DNA of 64,000 bases from Roseibacterium elongatum DSM 19469 (GCF_000590925.1 NZ_CP004372.1:2337001-2401000); one strand, 5' to 3'. Shown: positions 26,213 to 36,749, counted from the first letter of the stretch. Notes: generated by a model from the sequence alone, not told the origin. Numbers and translations are program-made.

Positions 26213-27787
26213 ATGGCAAAAATCGCCTTCATTCTTCTTTGCCACAAGGACGCGCCGGCCATCATCCGCCAGGCCGAGCGTCTCACGGCGACTGGCGACT
26301 ACGTGTCGATCCATTTCGATGCCCGCGCGAGGCCCGAGGCCTTCGCCCAGATCCGCGACGCGCTCAAGGACAACCCCAATGTCGTGTTCGCCAAACGGAT
26401 CAAATGCGGCTGGGGCGAGTGGAGCCTCGTGCAGGCCACGCTGAACGCCGTGCAGGCCGCCGTCGAGGCCTTTGCGCGCGCCACCCATTTCTACATGCTC
26501 TCGGGCGATTGCGGATCTGTCAAATCGGCGGCCTATGCCCATCGGTTTCTCGACGCGGCGGACCGCGACTATATCGAAAGCTTCGATTTCTTCGCCTCCG
26601 ACTGGATCAAGACCGGGTTCAAGGCCGAGCGGCTGATCTATCGGCACTGGTTCAACGAGCGCAAGCACAAGCGCGCCTTCTATACCATGTTCGAGATCCA
26701 GAAACGGCTGGGGCTGGAGCGGCGCATTCCCCGCGATATCGAGGTGATGATCGGCAGCCAGTGGTGGTGCCTGCGCCGCCGCACCATCGAGGCGATCCTG
26801 GCCTTCTGCAAGGAACGGCCCGATGTCGTGCGCTTTTTCCGCACCACCTGGATCCCGGACGAGACCTTTTTCCAGACGCTGGTGCGCCACCTGGTGCCCG
26901 AGCGCGAGATCGAAAGCCGCACCCTGACGTTCAAGATGTTCTCGGATTACGGGATGCCGGTCACCTTCTACAATGACCAGTTCGATCTGCTGATCAGTCA
27001 GGATTACCTGTTCGCGCGCAAGATCAGCCCCGAGGCGACGGTCCTCAAGGAGCGCCTGGGCGCGCTGTGGGAATCGGGGCGCACCGATTTCACCGTCGGG
27101 CGCGAGGGGGCCAAGCTGCATGCCTTCCTGACCGGACGGGGCCGGATCGGGCGGCGCTTTGGCACCCGGTTCTGGGAGCGCGAGGCGACGCTTGGCCCGG
27201 ATCGCGAATTGCTGATGATCGTCTGCAAGAAATGGCATGTGGCCAAGCGCATGCTCTACGCCGCCGAGGATCGGCTGGGCATTGCCGGGGTCGAATACCT
27301 CTTCGACGAGGAAAGCTGCACGGTGCCGCATCTTGGCGGGATCGAGCGGACGCTCGACAAACGCAACCGCCACCGCCGCGCGCTGATGCGCATGCTGTTC
27401 GATTACTACGACACGGATCGTCTGATGATCTGCCTGGATCCGGCCAATATCGACCTGATGCGCGATTTCATGTCCGATCGCGCCGCGACCCGTCTGCTCG
27501 AGCTGCAATGCGTGTTCGACGATCAGTATCTGGTGGGCCATGCGCGGCGTGTGGGGCTGGCGACCGAAGAAACCCCGACCGAGGTCATCCAGCGCATGCT
27601 GCCGACGCTGCGCCACGAATTCCAGTACGAATCGGTGCGCATCCGCGAAGCCGAGTTCAACGATCACTGGCGGGTCCGCGAGGATCGCGACCCCGAGGTC
27701 AACGGCGCCGTGCTGAGCAGCTTTTTCGACACGCCCCCCGAGATCGGGCAGGCGCTGGCCGATACCCCCTATCTCTTTGCCGACTGA
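26213..27787 (+). CDS. Core-2/I-branching (GT14-like) glycosyltransferase with C-terminal extension
   Basis: A 524-residue cytosolic protein. Residues 1-290 match the Core-2/I-branching beta-1,6-N-acetylglucosaminyltransferase fold: AFILLCHKDAPAIIRQAERL, KCGWGEWSLVQATLNAVQAA, HFYMLSGDCGSVKS and GSQWWCLRRRTIEAIL, with the probable catalytic acid region TTWIPDETFFQTL. The last 230 residues are an extra domain, seen in alphaproteobacterial homologues, of unknown role. The ATG at 26213 begins directly at the first strand. The AT-rich gap to the sulfotransferase suggests a shared divergent promoter. Confidence 0.75.
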   Translation: MAKIAFILLCHKDAPAIIRQAERLTATGDYVSIHFDARARPEAFAQIRDALKDNPNVVFAKRIKCGWGEWSLVQATLNAVQAAVEAFARATHFYMLSGDCGSVKSAAYAHRFLDAADRDYIESFDFFASDWIKTGFKAERLIYRHWFNERKHKRAFYTMFEIQKRLGLERRIPRDIEVMIGSQWWCLRRRTIEAILAFCKERPDVVRFFRTTWIPDETFFQTLVRHLVPEREIESRTLTFKMFSDYGMPVTFYNDQFDLLISQDYLFARKISPEATVLKERLGALWESGRTDFTVGREGAKLHAFLTGRGRIGRRFGTRFWEREATLGPDRELLMIVCKKWHVAKRMLYAAEDRLGIAGVEYLFDEESCTVPHLGGIERTLDKRNRHRRALMRMLFDYYDTDRLMICLDPANIDLMRDFMSDRAATRLLELQCVFDDQYLVGHARRVGLATEETPTEVIQRMLPTLRHEFQYESVRIREAEFNDHWRVREDRDPEVNGAVLSSFFDTPPEIGQALADTPYLFAD

Positions 27788-27801
27788 AGGAGCCCCCAGC
27801 G

Positions 27802-28185
27802 ATGGCCTATGCCTATGACGACCAGAACATCTTTGCCAGGATCCTGCGCGGCGAGATCCCGAACAGCACCGTGATGGAAACCGACCATACGCTGGCCTTC
27901 AACGACATCGCCCCGCAGGCCCCCGTGCATGTGCTGGTGATCCCCAAAGGGGCCTATGTGACGCTGGATCATTTCGCGGCCCAGGCCAGCGAGGCCGAAA
28001 TCGTGGATTTCCACCGCGTCGTCGCGCGGATCTGCGCCGATCTGGAGGTCGCCCCGGGCATGGGCGGGGCGGGCTATCGGGTGATTTCCAATGCAGGCGG
28101 CGACGGGGTGCAGGAGGTGCCCCATTACCATCTGCATATCCTGGGCGGTCGCCCGTTGGGCCGGATGCTGGCCAAGGCGGTCTGA
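27802..28185 (+). CDS. HIT-family purine nucleoside phosphoramidase (Hint-like)
   Basis: A 127-residue nucleotide hydrolase. DDQNIFARILRGEIP and FNDIAPQAPVHVLVIPK are typical of Hint proteins, and the histidine triad is HYHLHILGG near residue 110. AGYRVISNAGGDGVQEVPHYH is diagnostic. It starts 15 bases after the glycosyltransferase stop and is probably cotranscribed. It is housekeeping rather than part of glycan synthesis. Confidence 0.92.
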   Translation: MAYAYDDQNIFARILRGEIPNSTVMETDHTLAFNDIAPQAPVHVLVIPKGAYVTLDHFAAQASEAEIVDFHRVVARICADLEVAPGMGGAGYRVISNAGGDGVQEVPHYHLHILGGRPLGRMLAKAV

Positions 28186-28263
28186 GGCCGGGCCGCCAGG
28201 ACAGCGGAGCGGCTTGCGCCGCACACCTTTCGCCTCGCCGCCCCTTGCCGGGGCGGCTCAGGT

Positions 28264-28312
28264 TCCGGGGCGCTGCCCCGGACCCCGGAGTTTTTCGGCC
28301 AAGATGAAGGGG
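28264..28312. repeat. Intergenic repeat copy E (divergent) with hairpin
   Basis: A hairpin with arms TCCGGGGC (28264-28271) and GCCCCGGA (28275-28282) is followed by TTTTTCGGCCAAGATGAAGG, a diverged form of the dispersed core. It lies between the convergent HIT and ABC ATPase genes and can end both transcripts. Confidence 0.55.
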
Positions 28313-28313
28313 G

Positions 28314-29261
28314 TCAGGCAGCGCGGCCCGAGGTCAGCGACACGAAGACGTCTTCGAGGTCCGGATCCTCGGTGCGGATGTCGCGGATCGCGGTGCCGCT
28401 GGCGCGGACGGCGTCGAGGATGGCGCCCGGCCTGGTGTCGGTGGTGCGGTAAGACAAGGCGAGCGCCCCGTTCTCGCGGCGTTCGAGCGTGACGCCCTCG
28501 GGCAGGGTGATCTCGCCCGCCGCGCCCTCGGGCCAGATCAGCAGCGTCTTGCGATCCATCCGCGCCAGCAGGTTTTCGGTGCGGTCGCGGGTGATCACCT
28601 CGCCATGGTTGATGATGGCGATCTCGTCGCACATTTCCTCGGCCTCTTCGAGGTAATGGGTGGTCAGGATGATGGTCATCCCGGCCCGGTTCAGGCGGCG
28701 CACATTCTGCCAGAGCATCTGGCGCAATTCGATATCGACCCCGGCCGTCGGCTCGTCGAGGACGAGGATCTGGGGCGCGTGCACCAGGGCCTTGCCCAGG
28801 AGCAGGCGGCGCTGCATGCCGCCCGAGAGCGTGCGGGCATAGGCCTCGGCCTTGTCGGTAAGGCCGACGAGTTCGAGAATTTCGTCCGAACGGCGTTCGG
28901 ATTTCGGCACACCGTAGAGCCCGGCCTGCACCTCGAGCGCGGCGCGGGGCGTGAAGAACGGGTCGAGGTTCAGTTCCTGCGGCATGACGCCGATTGCGGC
29001 GCGTGACTGCCGCGGGTTCACATCCTGGTCGAAGCCCCAGATCCTGACCGAGCCCGACGATTTCAGGACCATCCCCGCCATGATGTTGATCAGGGTCGAT
29101 TTGCCGGCCCCGTTCGGCCCCAGCAGCCCGAAGATCGACCCGGTCGGGATGTCGAGATCCACGCCCTTGAGCGCCTGTTTCGCCGGCGCCCGCCCCGAGG
29201 CCGCGTAGGTCTTGGTCAGGCCGCGGATCTCGATGGCGGTGCGGGTCTGGGTCTGGGTCAT
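28314..29261 (-). CDS. ABC transporter ATP-binding protein (ABC-2 exporter type)
   Basis: Cytosolic ATPase of 315 residues. Walker A is GPNGAGKST, the Q-loop is VMPQELNLDPFFTP, the signature LSGGMQRRLLLGKAL, Walker B ILVLDEPTAGVD and the H-loop TTHYLEEAEEM. The CcmA/YadG-like pattern points to a drug, lipid or polysaccharide exporter. The C-terminal 85 residues resemble the regulatory tail of such ATPases. No permease gene is adjacent, so the partner must lie elsewhere. The ATG at 29261 has AAAGGA upstream. Confidence 0.88.
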   Translation of the reverse strand: MTQTQTRTAIEIRGLTKTYAASGRAPAKQALKGVDLDIPTGSIFGLLGPNGAGKSTLINIMAGMVLKSSGSVRIWGFDQDVNPRQSRAAIGVMPQELNLDPFFTPRAALEVQAGLYGVPKSERRSDEILELVGLTDKAEAYARTLSGGMQRRLLLGKALVHAPQILVLDEPTAGVDIELRQMLWQNVRRLNRAGMTIILTTHYLEEAEEMCDEIAIINHGEVITRDRTENLLARMDRKTLLIWPEGAAGEITLPEGVTLERRENGALALSYRTTDTRPGAILDAVRASGTAIRDIRTEDPDLEDVFVSLTSGRAA

Positions 29262-29365
29262 CGTGATGGTCCTTTCCGGGCCTTGTCGGGCCGCGTGCAA
29301 GCTGCGATACCGAATGGCGACTTAAGGTGCGGTCCCGCGTGGGACAAGCAGGAGGACGACCGAGC

Positions 29366-29569
29366 ATGACCAGACCCGCCCCCGAAACCGAGATCGTGAA
29401 CGCCTGGCGCGTGAGTTGCGACGGTGGTGAAGGCGCATTGGGGCACCCGCGCGTCTGGCTGTCGCTGGATCGCGACACGGGCCATGTCGAGTGCGGCTAT
29501 TGCGACAAGCTGTTCGTGCATGCCGATTTCGCCGACAAGGTCCTGGGCGAGGACGGGCAAAAGGCCTGA
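29366..29569 (+). CDS. Zinc-finger CHCC-domain protein (NDUFS6-like)
   Basis: A 67-residue protein with the CHCC zinc pattern: Cys in VSCDGG, His in LGHPRVWL, and two Cys in [12 protein letters not shown]. Homologues are the bacterial relatives of the complex I accessory subunit NDUFS6 and of YnfA-neighbour small zinc proteins. AGGAGG lies 10 bases before the ATG at 29366. Confidence 0.87.
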   Translation: MTRPAPETEIVNAWRVSCDGGEGALGHPRVWLSLDRDTGHVECGYCDKLFVHADFADKVLGEDGQKA

Positions 29570-29653
29570 CACCTTCCGGGGCGCCGATCCTTCCCGGTTG
29601 CGGGGCGCGCCCGGACGTTTCGGAACCGGGGCAGACGCGCGCGCGGAGGGATC

Positions 29654-32468
29654 ATGGCATTCGGCAAGGGACATCACCTGCACCTGGTGGACGGATCGGC
29701 CTTCATCTTTCGGGCCTATCACGCGCTGCCGCCACTGACGCGGAAATCCGACGGGCTGCCCATCGGGGCGGTGTCGGGGTTTTGCAACATGATCCACAAG
29801 ATGATCGAGGCCAATACCGGCCCCGATGCGCCGACCCATGCGGCTGTGATCTTCGACAAGGGCAGTCATACGTTCCGCAATGACCTCTATGACCAATACA
29901 AGGCCAATCGCGACGCCATGCCCGAGGATCTGCGCCCGCAGATCCCGCTGACGCGCGAGGCGACGCGGGCCTTCAACCTGGCCTGTATCGAGCTGGAGGG
30001 GTTCGAGGCCGATGACATCATCGCCACGCTGGCCCGCCAGGCGCGCGAGGCGGGCGGGCGCGTCACCATCATTTCGTCGGACAAGGACCTGATGCAGCTG
30101 GTCGGCGGCGGGGTCGAGATGTTCGACGCGATGAAGAACACCCGCATCGATGCCGAGGGGGTCGAAGCCAAGTTCGGGGTGGGCCCCGATCGCGTGATCG
30201 ACGTGCAGGCCTTGGCCGGCGACAGCGTCGACAACATTCCCGGCGCGCCGGGGATCGGGATCAAGACCGCCGCGCTGTTGATCAACGAATATGGCGATCT
30301 GGAAACGCTTCTGGACAGTGCCGAGCAGATCAAGCAGCCCAAGCGCCGCCAGACGCTGATCGAGAAGCGCGCGCAGATCGAGCTATCGAAGAAACTCGTC
30401 ACGCTGGATGACCAGGTGCCCTTGGACGAGAGCCTCGACGATCTGGAGGTGCGCGAGCCCGAGGCGGACAAGCTGTTGGAGTTCCTGTCGCAGATGGAGT
30501 TCCGCACGCTGACCCGCCGCATCGCCGAGGAGATGGGCGTCGCGCCGCCGACCATCCCCGACACCGATCCGGGCGGGGCGGCCTCGGGCGAGGAGGCCGA
30601 AAGCGCGCCCGAGTTTCCACCGATCAAGCCCGAGGACTACGAGATCGTCCGCGACGCGGCGGCCCTGCAGAGATGGATCGACGCCGCCCATGCGCGCGGC
30701 TCGGTGGCGTTCGACACGGAGACGACCTCGCTGAATGAAATGCGGGCGGAATTGGTGGGTGTCTCGCTGGCCGTGGCGCCGGGGAAGGCCTGCTACATCC
30801 CGTTGCAGCATCGCGGCGGCGGGGCGGGCGGGGACCTGTTCTCGGACGACGCGCTGGCCGAGGGGCAGATGGCGCTGGACGTGGCGTTGGAGATGCTGAA
30901 ACCGCTGCTTGAGGACGACGCGGTGATGAAGCTGGCGCAGAACGCCAAGTATGACGTCAAGGTGCTGGCCCGCTACGGCATCGACGTCGCGCCCATCGAC
31001 GACACGATGCTGATGTCCTATGCGATGAACGCCGGGTTGCATGGGCATGGGATGGACACGCTGGCCGAGCGCTACCTGTCGCATCACTGCATCCCGATCA
31101 AGGATCTGATCGGCTCGGGCAAATCGGCCATCACCTTCGACCGGGTCGAGATCGACAAGGCTGCGCCTTATGCCGCCGAGGATGCGGATGTGACGCTGCG
31201 CCTAGGCCTGCTGTTCAAGCCGCAGCTGCACCGTGCGCAGGTGACGACGGTTTACGAGACGCTGGAGCGCCCGCTGGTGCCGGTTCTGGCGCGGATGGAG
31301 CGGGCGGGCATCAAGGTGGATCGCGATACGCTGTCGCGCATGTCCAACGCGTTCTCGCAGAAGATGGCCGCGCTGGAGGATGAGATCCACGCGTTGGCGG
31401 GCGAGACATTCAATGTCGGCTCGCCCGCGCAACTGGGCGAGATCCTGTTCGAGAAGATGGGCCTTGAAGGCGGCAAGAAGGGCAAGACCGGCAAGTATTC
31501 CACGCCGGCGGATGTGCTGGAGGATCTGGCGACCGAGCATGATCTGCCCGCGCGCGTGCTGGACTGGCGGCAGATGTCGAAACTGAAATCGACCTATACC
31601 GACGCATTGCAGGACCACATCAACCCGGACACGGGGCGGGTGCATACCTCGTATTCGATCGCCGGGGCGAATACGGGGCGGCTGGCCTCGACCGATCCGA
31701 ACCTGCAGAACATTCCCGTGCGCTCGGACGAAGGGCGGCGCATTCGCGAGGCTTTCGTGGCCGAGACGGGCAAAGTGCTGGTTTCGCTCGATTATTCTCA
31801 GATCGAGCTGCGCATCCTGGCGCATATCGCGGGGATCGACGCGCTGAAGCAGGCCTTCCGCGAGGGGCAGGACATTCACGCCGCGACCGCGTCCGAGATG
31901 TTCGGCGTGCCGCTGGACCAGATGACGCCGGATGTGCGGCGGCAGGCCAAGGCGATCAATTTCGGCGTGATCTACGGGATTTCCGGCTTCGGCCTTGCGC
32001 GCAACCTGCGCATCCCGCGCGCCGAGGCGCAGGGATTCATCGACCGCTATTTCGAACGCTTCCCCGGCATCAAGGATTACATGGACGCGACCAAGGGCTT
32101 CGCGAAGGAGCACAAGTTCGTGCAGACGCTCTTTGGCCGCAAGATCAACACGCCCGAGATCGGGGCCAAGGGGCCGACCGCGGGCTTTGCCGCGCGGGCC
32201 GCGATCAACGCGCCGATCCAGGGGACGGCCGCCGACATCATCCGCCGTGCCATGGTCCGGATGGAGGCCGCCATCGCTGATCTGCCCGCGACCATGCTGT
32301 TGCAGGTGCATGACGAATTGATCTTCGAGGTAGACGAGGGGGCCGTGGACTAGCCTGATCGACCGCGCCCGCGAGGTGATGGAGGGGGCGGCGCACCCGG
32401 CGGTGCATCTGGATGTGCCGCTGGTGGTCGATGCGGGGCAGGGGGCAAACTGGGCCGAGGCGCATTGA
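29654..32468 (+). CDS. polA: DNA polymerase I (apparent frameshift near the C-terminus)
   Basis: Repair and Okazaki-fragment polymerase, about 937 residues. Order: 5'-3' exonuclease (LVDGSAFIFRAYHALPP, GFEADDIIATLA, GDSVDNIPGAPGIGIKTA), 3'-5' exonuclease with intact DxE (SVAFDTETTSL), then polymerase motifs A (LVSLDYSQIELRILAHI), B (RRQAKAINFGVIYG) and C (LLQVHDELIFEV). An extra T at 32351 creates a premature TAG. Removing it gives SLIDRAREVMEGAAHP and the natural stop at 32466-32468. The change is not in a homopolymer. The lost tail is about 40 residues, so loss of function cannot be excluded if real. Confidence 0.94.
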
Positions 32469-32529
32469 GCGCGGACCCTGTCGCACCCCGTACACCGGGC
32501 GTACACAGGCCGTACTTACATGCGACGGC

Positions 32530-32766
32530 TCAGCCCTGCTGCGAACGGGTCGTCAGCACCGCCACGAGGCGGCGGGCGATGGGGGCCACGACCAGAACGG
32601 CCGGAAAGGCGATGGCCCAAGAGGTCAGCCAGGACCCGACCCAGATGGCGGCAAAATCGGCGGGCAAGCCGACCGTGCGAAAGGTGGCGATGGCCGACAC
32701 GATGGCCGACATCAGGCCGGACAGAATGAGCGAGAACAGGACAGGGGCATAACGATGCGGGATCAT
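32530..32766 (-). CDS. Small DUF2798-type membrane protein
   Basis: A 78-residue protein with two hydrophobic segments ([23 protein letters not shown] and [31 protein letters not shown]). The central [13 protein letters not shown] and the PIARRLV end are characteristic of DUF2798. Function unknown. CGGAG precedes the ATG at 32766. It lies between polA and the pseudouridine synthase on the opposite strand. Confidence 0.8.
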   Translation of the reverse strand: MIPHRYAPVLFSLILSGLMSAIVSAIATFRTVGLPADFAAIWVGSWLTSWAIAFPAVLVVAPIARRLVAVLTTRSQQG

Positions 32767-32864
32767 GGGGGAACTCCGTTGATGGTTACGCGCCCATGTG
32801 GCCTGATCATTGGCGTGGTCAATCAATGTGGCCGCACAGCGGTCTGTGCATCCGTGCCGGCGTC

Positions 32865-33398
32865 ATGCTGATCGCGTTCAACAAACCGATGAACGTGCTC
32901 AGCCAGTTCACGGACGAGGGGACATGGCCGGGGCTGGCGCACTATATCGACCAGCCCGGTGTCTATGCCGCCGGACGGTTGGACCGCGATAGCGAGGGGC
33001 TCTTGCTGCTGACCGACGATGGCCGCTTGCAGGCGCGCATCACCTCGCCCCGGGCCAAGACGCCCAAGACCTATTTTGCACTGGTCGAAGGCACCCCCGA
33101 TGACGCGGCGCTGACAGCCCTGCGCGAGGGTGTGACGTTGAAGGACGGTCTGACCCGGCCCGCCAAGATCGAGGCGGTGTCCGAGCCCGACTGGCTGTGG
33201 CCGCGCGACCCGCCGGTGCGGTTTCGCAAATCCGTGCCCGAGGCCTGGCTGCGCCTGACCCTCACCGAGGGCAAGAACCGCCAGGTACGCCGGATGTGCG
33301 CCCATGTCGGCCTGCCGGTGCTGCGGCTGATCCGCTGGCAGATCGGCCCGCATACACTCGAGGGGCTGGCGCCGGGGGTGTGGCGTCGTCTGTCGTGA
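32865..33398 (+). CDS. RsuA/RluE-family pseudouridine synthase
   Basis: rRNA pseudouridine synthase of 177 residues. The catalytic Asp is in [19 protein letters not shown] near residue 40. [14 protein letters not shown] at the start and [25 protein letters not shown] near the end are typical. It lacks the S4 domain and is the size of RluE (23S rRNA U2457), the most likely role. No clear ribosome site is seen before the ATG at 32865. Confidence 0.87.
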   Translation: MLIAFNKPMNVLSQFTDEGTWPGLAHYIDQPGVYAAGRLDRDSEGLLLLTDDGRLQARITSPRAKTPKTYFALVEGTPDDAALTALREGVTLKDGLTRPAKIEAVSEPDWLWPRDPPVRFRKSVPEAWLRLTLTEGKNRQVRRMCAHVGLPVLRLIRWQIGPHTLEGLAPGVWRRLS

Positions 33399-33427
33399 AA
33401 TCTTGTAAAAGAATCCGGGGCGCGGCC

Positions 33428-33521
33428 CTGAATCGAAGAAGGGGCAGACCTTGACGGCGCTGCCCCTTCTGGTCGCGTCTACGTCTCCTCCGGCGCGGCC
33501 GCGTATGCCTTTGTATCCCGA
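33428..33521 (-). ncRNA. Candidate small RNA with own promoter and hairpin terminator
   Basis: On the minus strand a -35 box TTGACA (33551-33556), a 17-base spacer and a -10 box GTTTAA (33528-33533) predict a start near 33521. About 50 bases downstream an inverted repeat with 11-bp arms (33437-33447 and 33460-33470, arm AGAAGGGGCAG) followed by a T-rich stretch could end the RNA. No start codon or credible ORF lies between. The same hairpin can terminate the rluE-like gene on the plus strand. Prediction only. Confidence 0.4.
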
Positions 33522-33527
33522 GTGGCG

Positions 33528-33556
33528 TTAAACCATGCCTGCCGTTGCATTGTCAA
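33528..33556 (-). promoter_or_regulatory. Sigma-70-type promoter for the candidate small RNA
   Basis: Consensus TTGACA, exact 17-base spacer and GTTTAA on the minus strand. This is the best -35/-10 pair I found in an intergenic region of this window. Confidence 0.5.
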
Positions 33557-33612
33557 CGAGTCGCTGATCCAGATCAGCCCACAGGCGAGGTTTCGCGCAG
33601 TCGGCGGACAGC

Positions 33613-33951
33613 TCACGCCTCGGGCATCTGGTCGTAGGCTTCGAGCGCCTTGGTCCCGTACATCAGCGACGGGCCACCGCCCATCATCACGCAGACCGAC
33701 ACGGTTTCCTCGATCTCGGCGCGGGTCGCACCGGCGGCCTTGGCGGCCTTGGTGTGAAAGCCGATGCAATCGACGCATTGCTTGGCGATCCCGATGGCCA
33801 ATGCCATCAGTTCCTTGTGCTTGGTGTCGAGCGCGCCGGGTTCCAGTGTCGCCTCGTGCAGCGCGAAAAAGCCACTGGCGGCCTTTTCCTGCTTGCCGCA
33901 ATAATCCTCGATATGGACCTGGCCCTCGGCCACGACATCGTTCCAGTTCAT
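33613..33951 (-). CDS. AhpD-like carboxymuconolactone decarboxylase family protein
   Basis: A 112-residue all-helical protein. The AhpD-type active site is CVDCIGFHTKAAKAAGATRAEI (CxxC and His). LEPGALDTKHKELMALAIGIA and VMMGGGPSLMYG complete the fold. It probably acts as a small thiol peroxidase-like or redox protein. It lies 57 bases after pdhC on the same strand, where AhpD-type proteins tied to dihydrolipoamide would make sense (inference). Confidence 0.85.
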   Translation of the reverse strand: MNWNDVVAEGQVHIEDYCGKQEKAASGFFALHEATLEPGALDTKHKELMALAIGIAKQCVDCIGFHTKAAKAAGATRAEIEETVSVCVMMGGGPSLMYGTKALEAYDQMPEA

Positions 33952-34008
33952 AGGTTTGCACCCCTTGATGAGTCCGGATTGTCGGGGCGGGCCGGGCTGG
34001 CGCCGCCC

Positions 34009-35357
34009 TCAGGCCAACATGACCATGGGGTTCTCGAGGTTGTCCACGATTTGTTGCAGCAATTCCGCCCCGAGCGCACCGTCGATCACCCGGTGATCGA
34101 CCGAGAGCGTCACCGACATGACGGTGGCCACGGCCAGTTCGCCATCGGCGCCGACGACGGGTTTCTTCACGCCCGCGCCGACGGCCAGGATCGCGCCATG
34201 CGGCGGGTTGATGACCGCATCGAAATTGTCGATGCCGAACATGCCGAGATTCGAGATCGCGAAGGCGCCGCCGACATATTCATGGGGGGCCAGCTTGCGG
34301 TCGCGGGCACGGGTGGCGAGATCCTTCATCTCGGCCGAAAGGGCAGAGAGCGATTTCATCTCGGCATCCTTCAGAACCGGGGTGAAGAGGCCGCCATCGA
34401 CGGCGACGGCCACGGCCACGTCCGGGGTTTCAGGCGCAGCATCCGGTCGCCGGCCCAGACGGCATTGGCCGCCGGAACAGCCTGAAGCGCCAGGGCACAG
34501 GCCTTGATGATGAAGTCGTTGACCGACAGCTTCACGCCGCGCCCTTCCAGCTGCTTGTTGAGCTGGCTGCGGAAGGCCAAGAGCGCGTCGAGCTTGATGT
34601 CGCGGCGCAGGTAGAAATGCGGGATGGTCTGCTTGGCCTCGGTCAGGCGGGCGGCGACGGTGCGGCGCATGCCGTCGAGCTTGACCTCTTCGAACGCGCG
34701 GCCCTCGTACATCTTGATGACCTGCGCGGCATCGGGGCCTGCGGGCATGGCGGCGGGGGCGGGTTTCGATGCCGCGGCCGGAGCCTCGGACGCGGCGGCT
34801 GGGGCTGCGGCAGCAGGGGCCGCGCCGGGCTGGGCGGCCTCGACATCGGCCTTGACGATGCGCCCGCGCGGACCGGTGCCCTTGATCTGAGCGAGGTCGA
34901 GCCCCTTGTCGGCGGCGATGCGGCGCGCCAGCGGCGAGGCGAAGATGCGGCTGCCGTCACCGCCCGTGGGCGCGGCGGGCGCCGGGGTGGCGGCGGCGGC
35001 GACGGGCGCGGGCGCGTCGGAGCCGCCAGGGGCGGCCGCCTCCTTGCCCGCGTCGGACGCCTGCGGCGCCGACGGTGCGGGGCCCCCGGCGGTGCCGATA
35101 TCCTCGGCGCTTTCGCCATCTTCTAGAAGAACGGCGATGGGGCTGTTCACCTTCACGCCCTCGGTGCCTTCGGCGATGAGGATCTTGCCGATGGTGCCTT
35201 CGTCCACGGCCTCGAATTCCATCGTGGCCTTGTCAGTCTCGATCTCGGCCAGGATGTCGCCGGAATTGACGGTGTCGCCCTCTTTCACCAGCCATTTGGC
35301 AAGCGTGCCTTCCTCCATCGTGGGCGAGAGCGCGGGCATCAGGATCTCTGTGGGCAT
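34009..35357 (-). CDS. pdhC: Pyruvate dehydrogenase E2, dihydrolipoamide acetyltransferase (apparent frameshift)
   Basis: E2 core of the pyruvate dehydrogenase complex. One lipoyl domain ([17 protein letters not shown], lipoyl Lys near 44) is followed by an Ala/Pro linker, the E1/E3-binding domain ([34 protein letters not shown]) and the acetyltransferase domain with [14 protein letters not shown]. The frame breaks near the G run at 34424-34427, apparently one base short; corrected length is about 449 residues. It starts 12 bases after pdhB. Confidence 0.92.
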
Positions 35358-35369
35358 CTGCGGCTCTCC

Positions 35370-36749
35370 TCAGCGGTAGGTGACGGCGCGCACGGCCTCG
35401 ATCACCTCGGGGACCGAGGTCAGCGCGTGCTTTTCGAGGTTCGCGGCATAGGGCATCGGCACGTCCTTTCCGGTGCAGTTCAGGACCGGCGCGTCGAGAT
35501 AGTCGAACGCGTTCTGCATCACATGGGCCGCGATGTGGTTGCCGATGGAACAGACGGGGAAGCCCTCTTCGACGGTGACGCAGCGGTTGGTCTTCATGAC
35601 GCTGGCGATGACCGTGTCATAGTCGATGGGGCGCAGGGTGCGCAGGTCGATCACCTCGGCCTCGATCCCGTCCCTGGCCAGTTGCTCGGCGGCCTCGAGC
35701 GCGTAGGTCATGCCGATGCCGAAGCTGACGATGGTCACATCCGTGCCCTCGCGCCAGACCCGTGCCTTGCCGAACGGAATGGTCAGATCCTCGACCTGCG
35801 GCACCTCGAAGGAGCGGCCATAGAGGATCTCGTTTTCGAGGAAGATGACCGGGTTGGGGTCGCGGATCGCGGTTTTCAGCAGGCCCTTGGCGTCGGCGGC
35901 CGAATAGGGCTGCACGACCTTGAGGCCGGGAATATGCGAATACCAGGCGGCGTAATCCTGGCTGTGCTGGGCGCCGACGCGGGCCGCTGCGCCGTTGGGG
36001 CCGCGGAAGACCATGGGCGCGCCCATCTGGCCGCCGGACATGTAGAGCGTCTTGGCCGCCGAGTTGATGATCTGGTCAATCGCCTGCATGGCGAAGTTGA
36101 AGGTCATGAACTCGACGATGGGGCGCAGACCGCCAAAGGCCGCGCCGACGCCGAGCCCGGCAAAGCCGTGCTCGGTGATCGGGGTGTCGATCACGCGCTT
36201 GGCGCCGAATTCGTCCAGAAGGCCCTGGGTCACCTTGTAGGCGCCCTGATACTCGGCCACTTCCTCACCCATGACGAAGACGGTGTCGTCGCGGCGCATC
36301 TCTTCGGCCATGGCGTCGCGCAGCGCCTCGCGCACGGTCTGCTTTTTCATCTCGGCGTCGGCAGGCCAGTCGGGGCTGGTGTCGGCCTTGGGGGCAGCGG
36401 GGGCAGGGGCGGCCCCGTTCGACGGCGCCGGATCGGCGCGGCCTTCGGAGGTTTCGAGCGCCACGGGGGCGGGCGAGGAACTGGCCTCGGCGGCCTCCAT
36501 GTCCTCGCCCTCTTCGCCGATGATGGCGATGGGGCTGTTGACCTTCACGCCCTCGGTGCCTTCGGCCACGAGGATCTTGCCGATCACGCCCTCGTCCACG
36601 GCCTCGAATTCCATCGTGGCCTTGTCGGTTTCGATCTCGGCCAGGATATCGCCGGCGGCGACGGTATCGCCCTCTTTCACCAGCCACTTGGCAAGGGTGC
36701 CTTCCTCCATCGTGGGCGAAAGCGCGGGCATCAGGATTTCGGTTGCCAT
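35370..36749 (-). CDS. pdhB: Pyruvate dehydrogenase E1 beta subunit with N-terminal lipoyl domain
   Basis: A 459-residue protein. Residues 1-80 are a lipoyl domain nearly identical to that of the E2 ([17 protein letters not shown]). An Ala/Pro linker leads to the transketolase-like E1-beta part: [72 protein letters not shown] and [11 protein letters not shown] lipoyl domain on E1-beta is a known alphaproteobacterial arrangement. Confidence 0.96.
   Translation of the reverse strand: MATEILMPALSPTMEEGTLAKWLVKEGDTVAAGDILAEIETDKATMEFEAVDEGVIGKILVAEGTEGVKVNSPIAIIGEEGEDMEAAEASSSPAPVALETSEGRADPAPSNGAAPAPAAPKADTSPDWPADAEMKKQTVREALRDAMAEEMRRDDTVFVMGEEVAEYQGAYKVTQGLLDEFGAKRVIDTPITEHGFAGLGVGAAFGGLRPIVEFMTFNFAMQAIDQIINSAAKTLYMSGGQMGAPMVFRGPNGAAARVGAQHSQDYAAWYSHIPGLKVVQPYSAADAKGLLKTAIRDPNPVIFLENEILYGRSFEVPQVEDLTIPFGKARVWREGTDVTIVSFGIGMTYALEAAEQLARDGIEAEVIDLRTLRPIDYDTVIASVMKTNRCVTVEEGFPVCSIGNHIAAHVMQNAFDYLDAPVLNCTGKDVPMPYAANLEKHALTSVPEVIEAVRAVTYR

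Noticed and set aside
33470..33600. Possible tmRNA or tRNA in the rluE-like/AhpD-like gap
   Set aside because: No cloverleaf arms, CCA end or known tag peptide could be found; kept only as a generic small RNA candidate.
33479..33961. A 160-codon minus-strand frame over the AhpD-like gene and the small RNA region
   Set aside because: Out-of-frame shadow of the AhpD-like gene; its tail merely crosses the promoter and hairpin.
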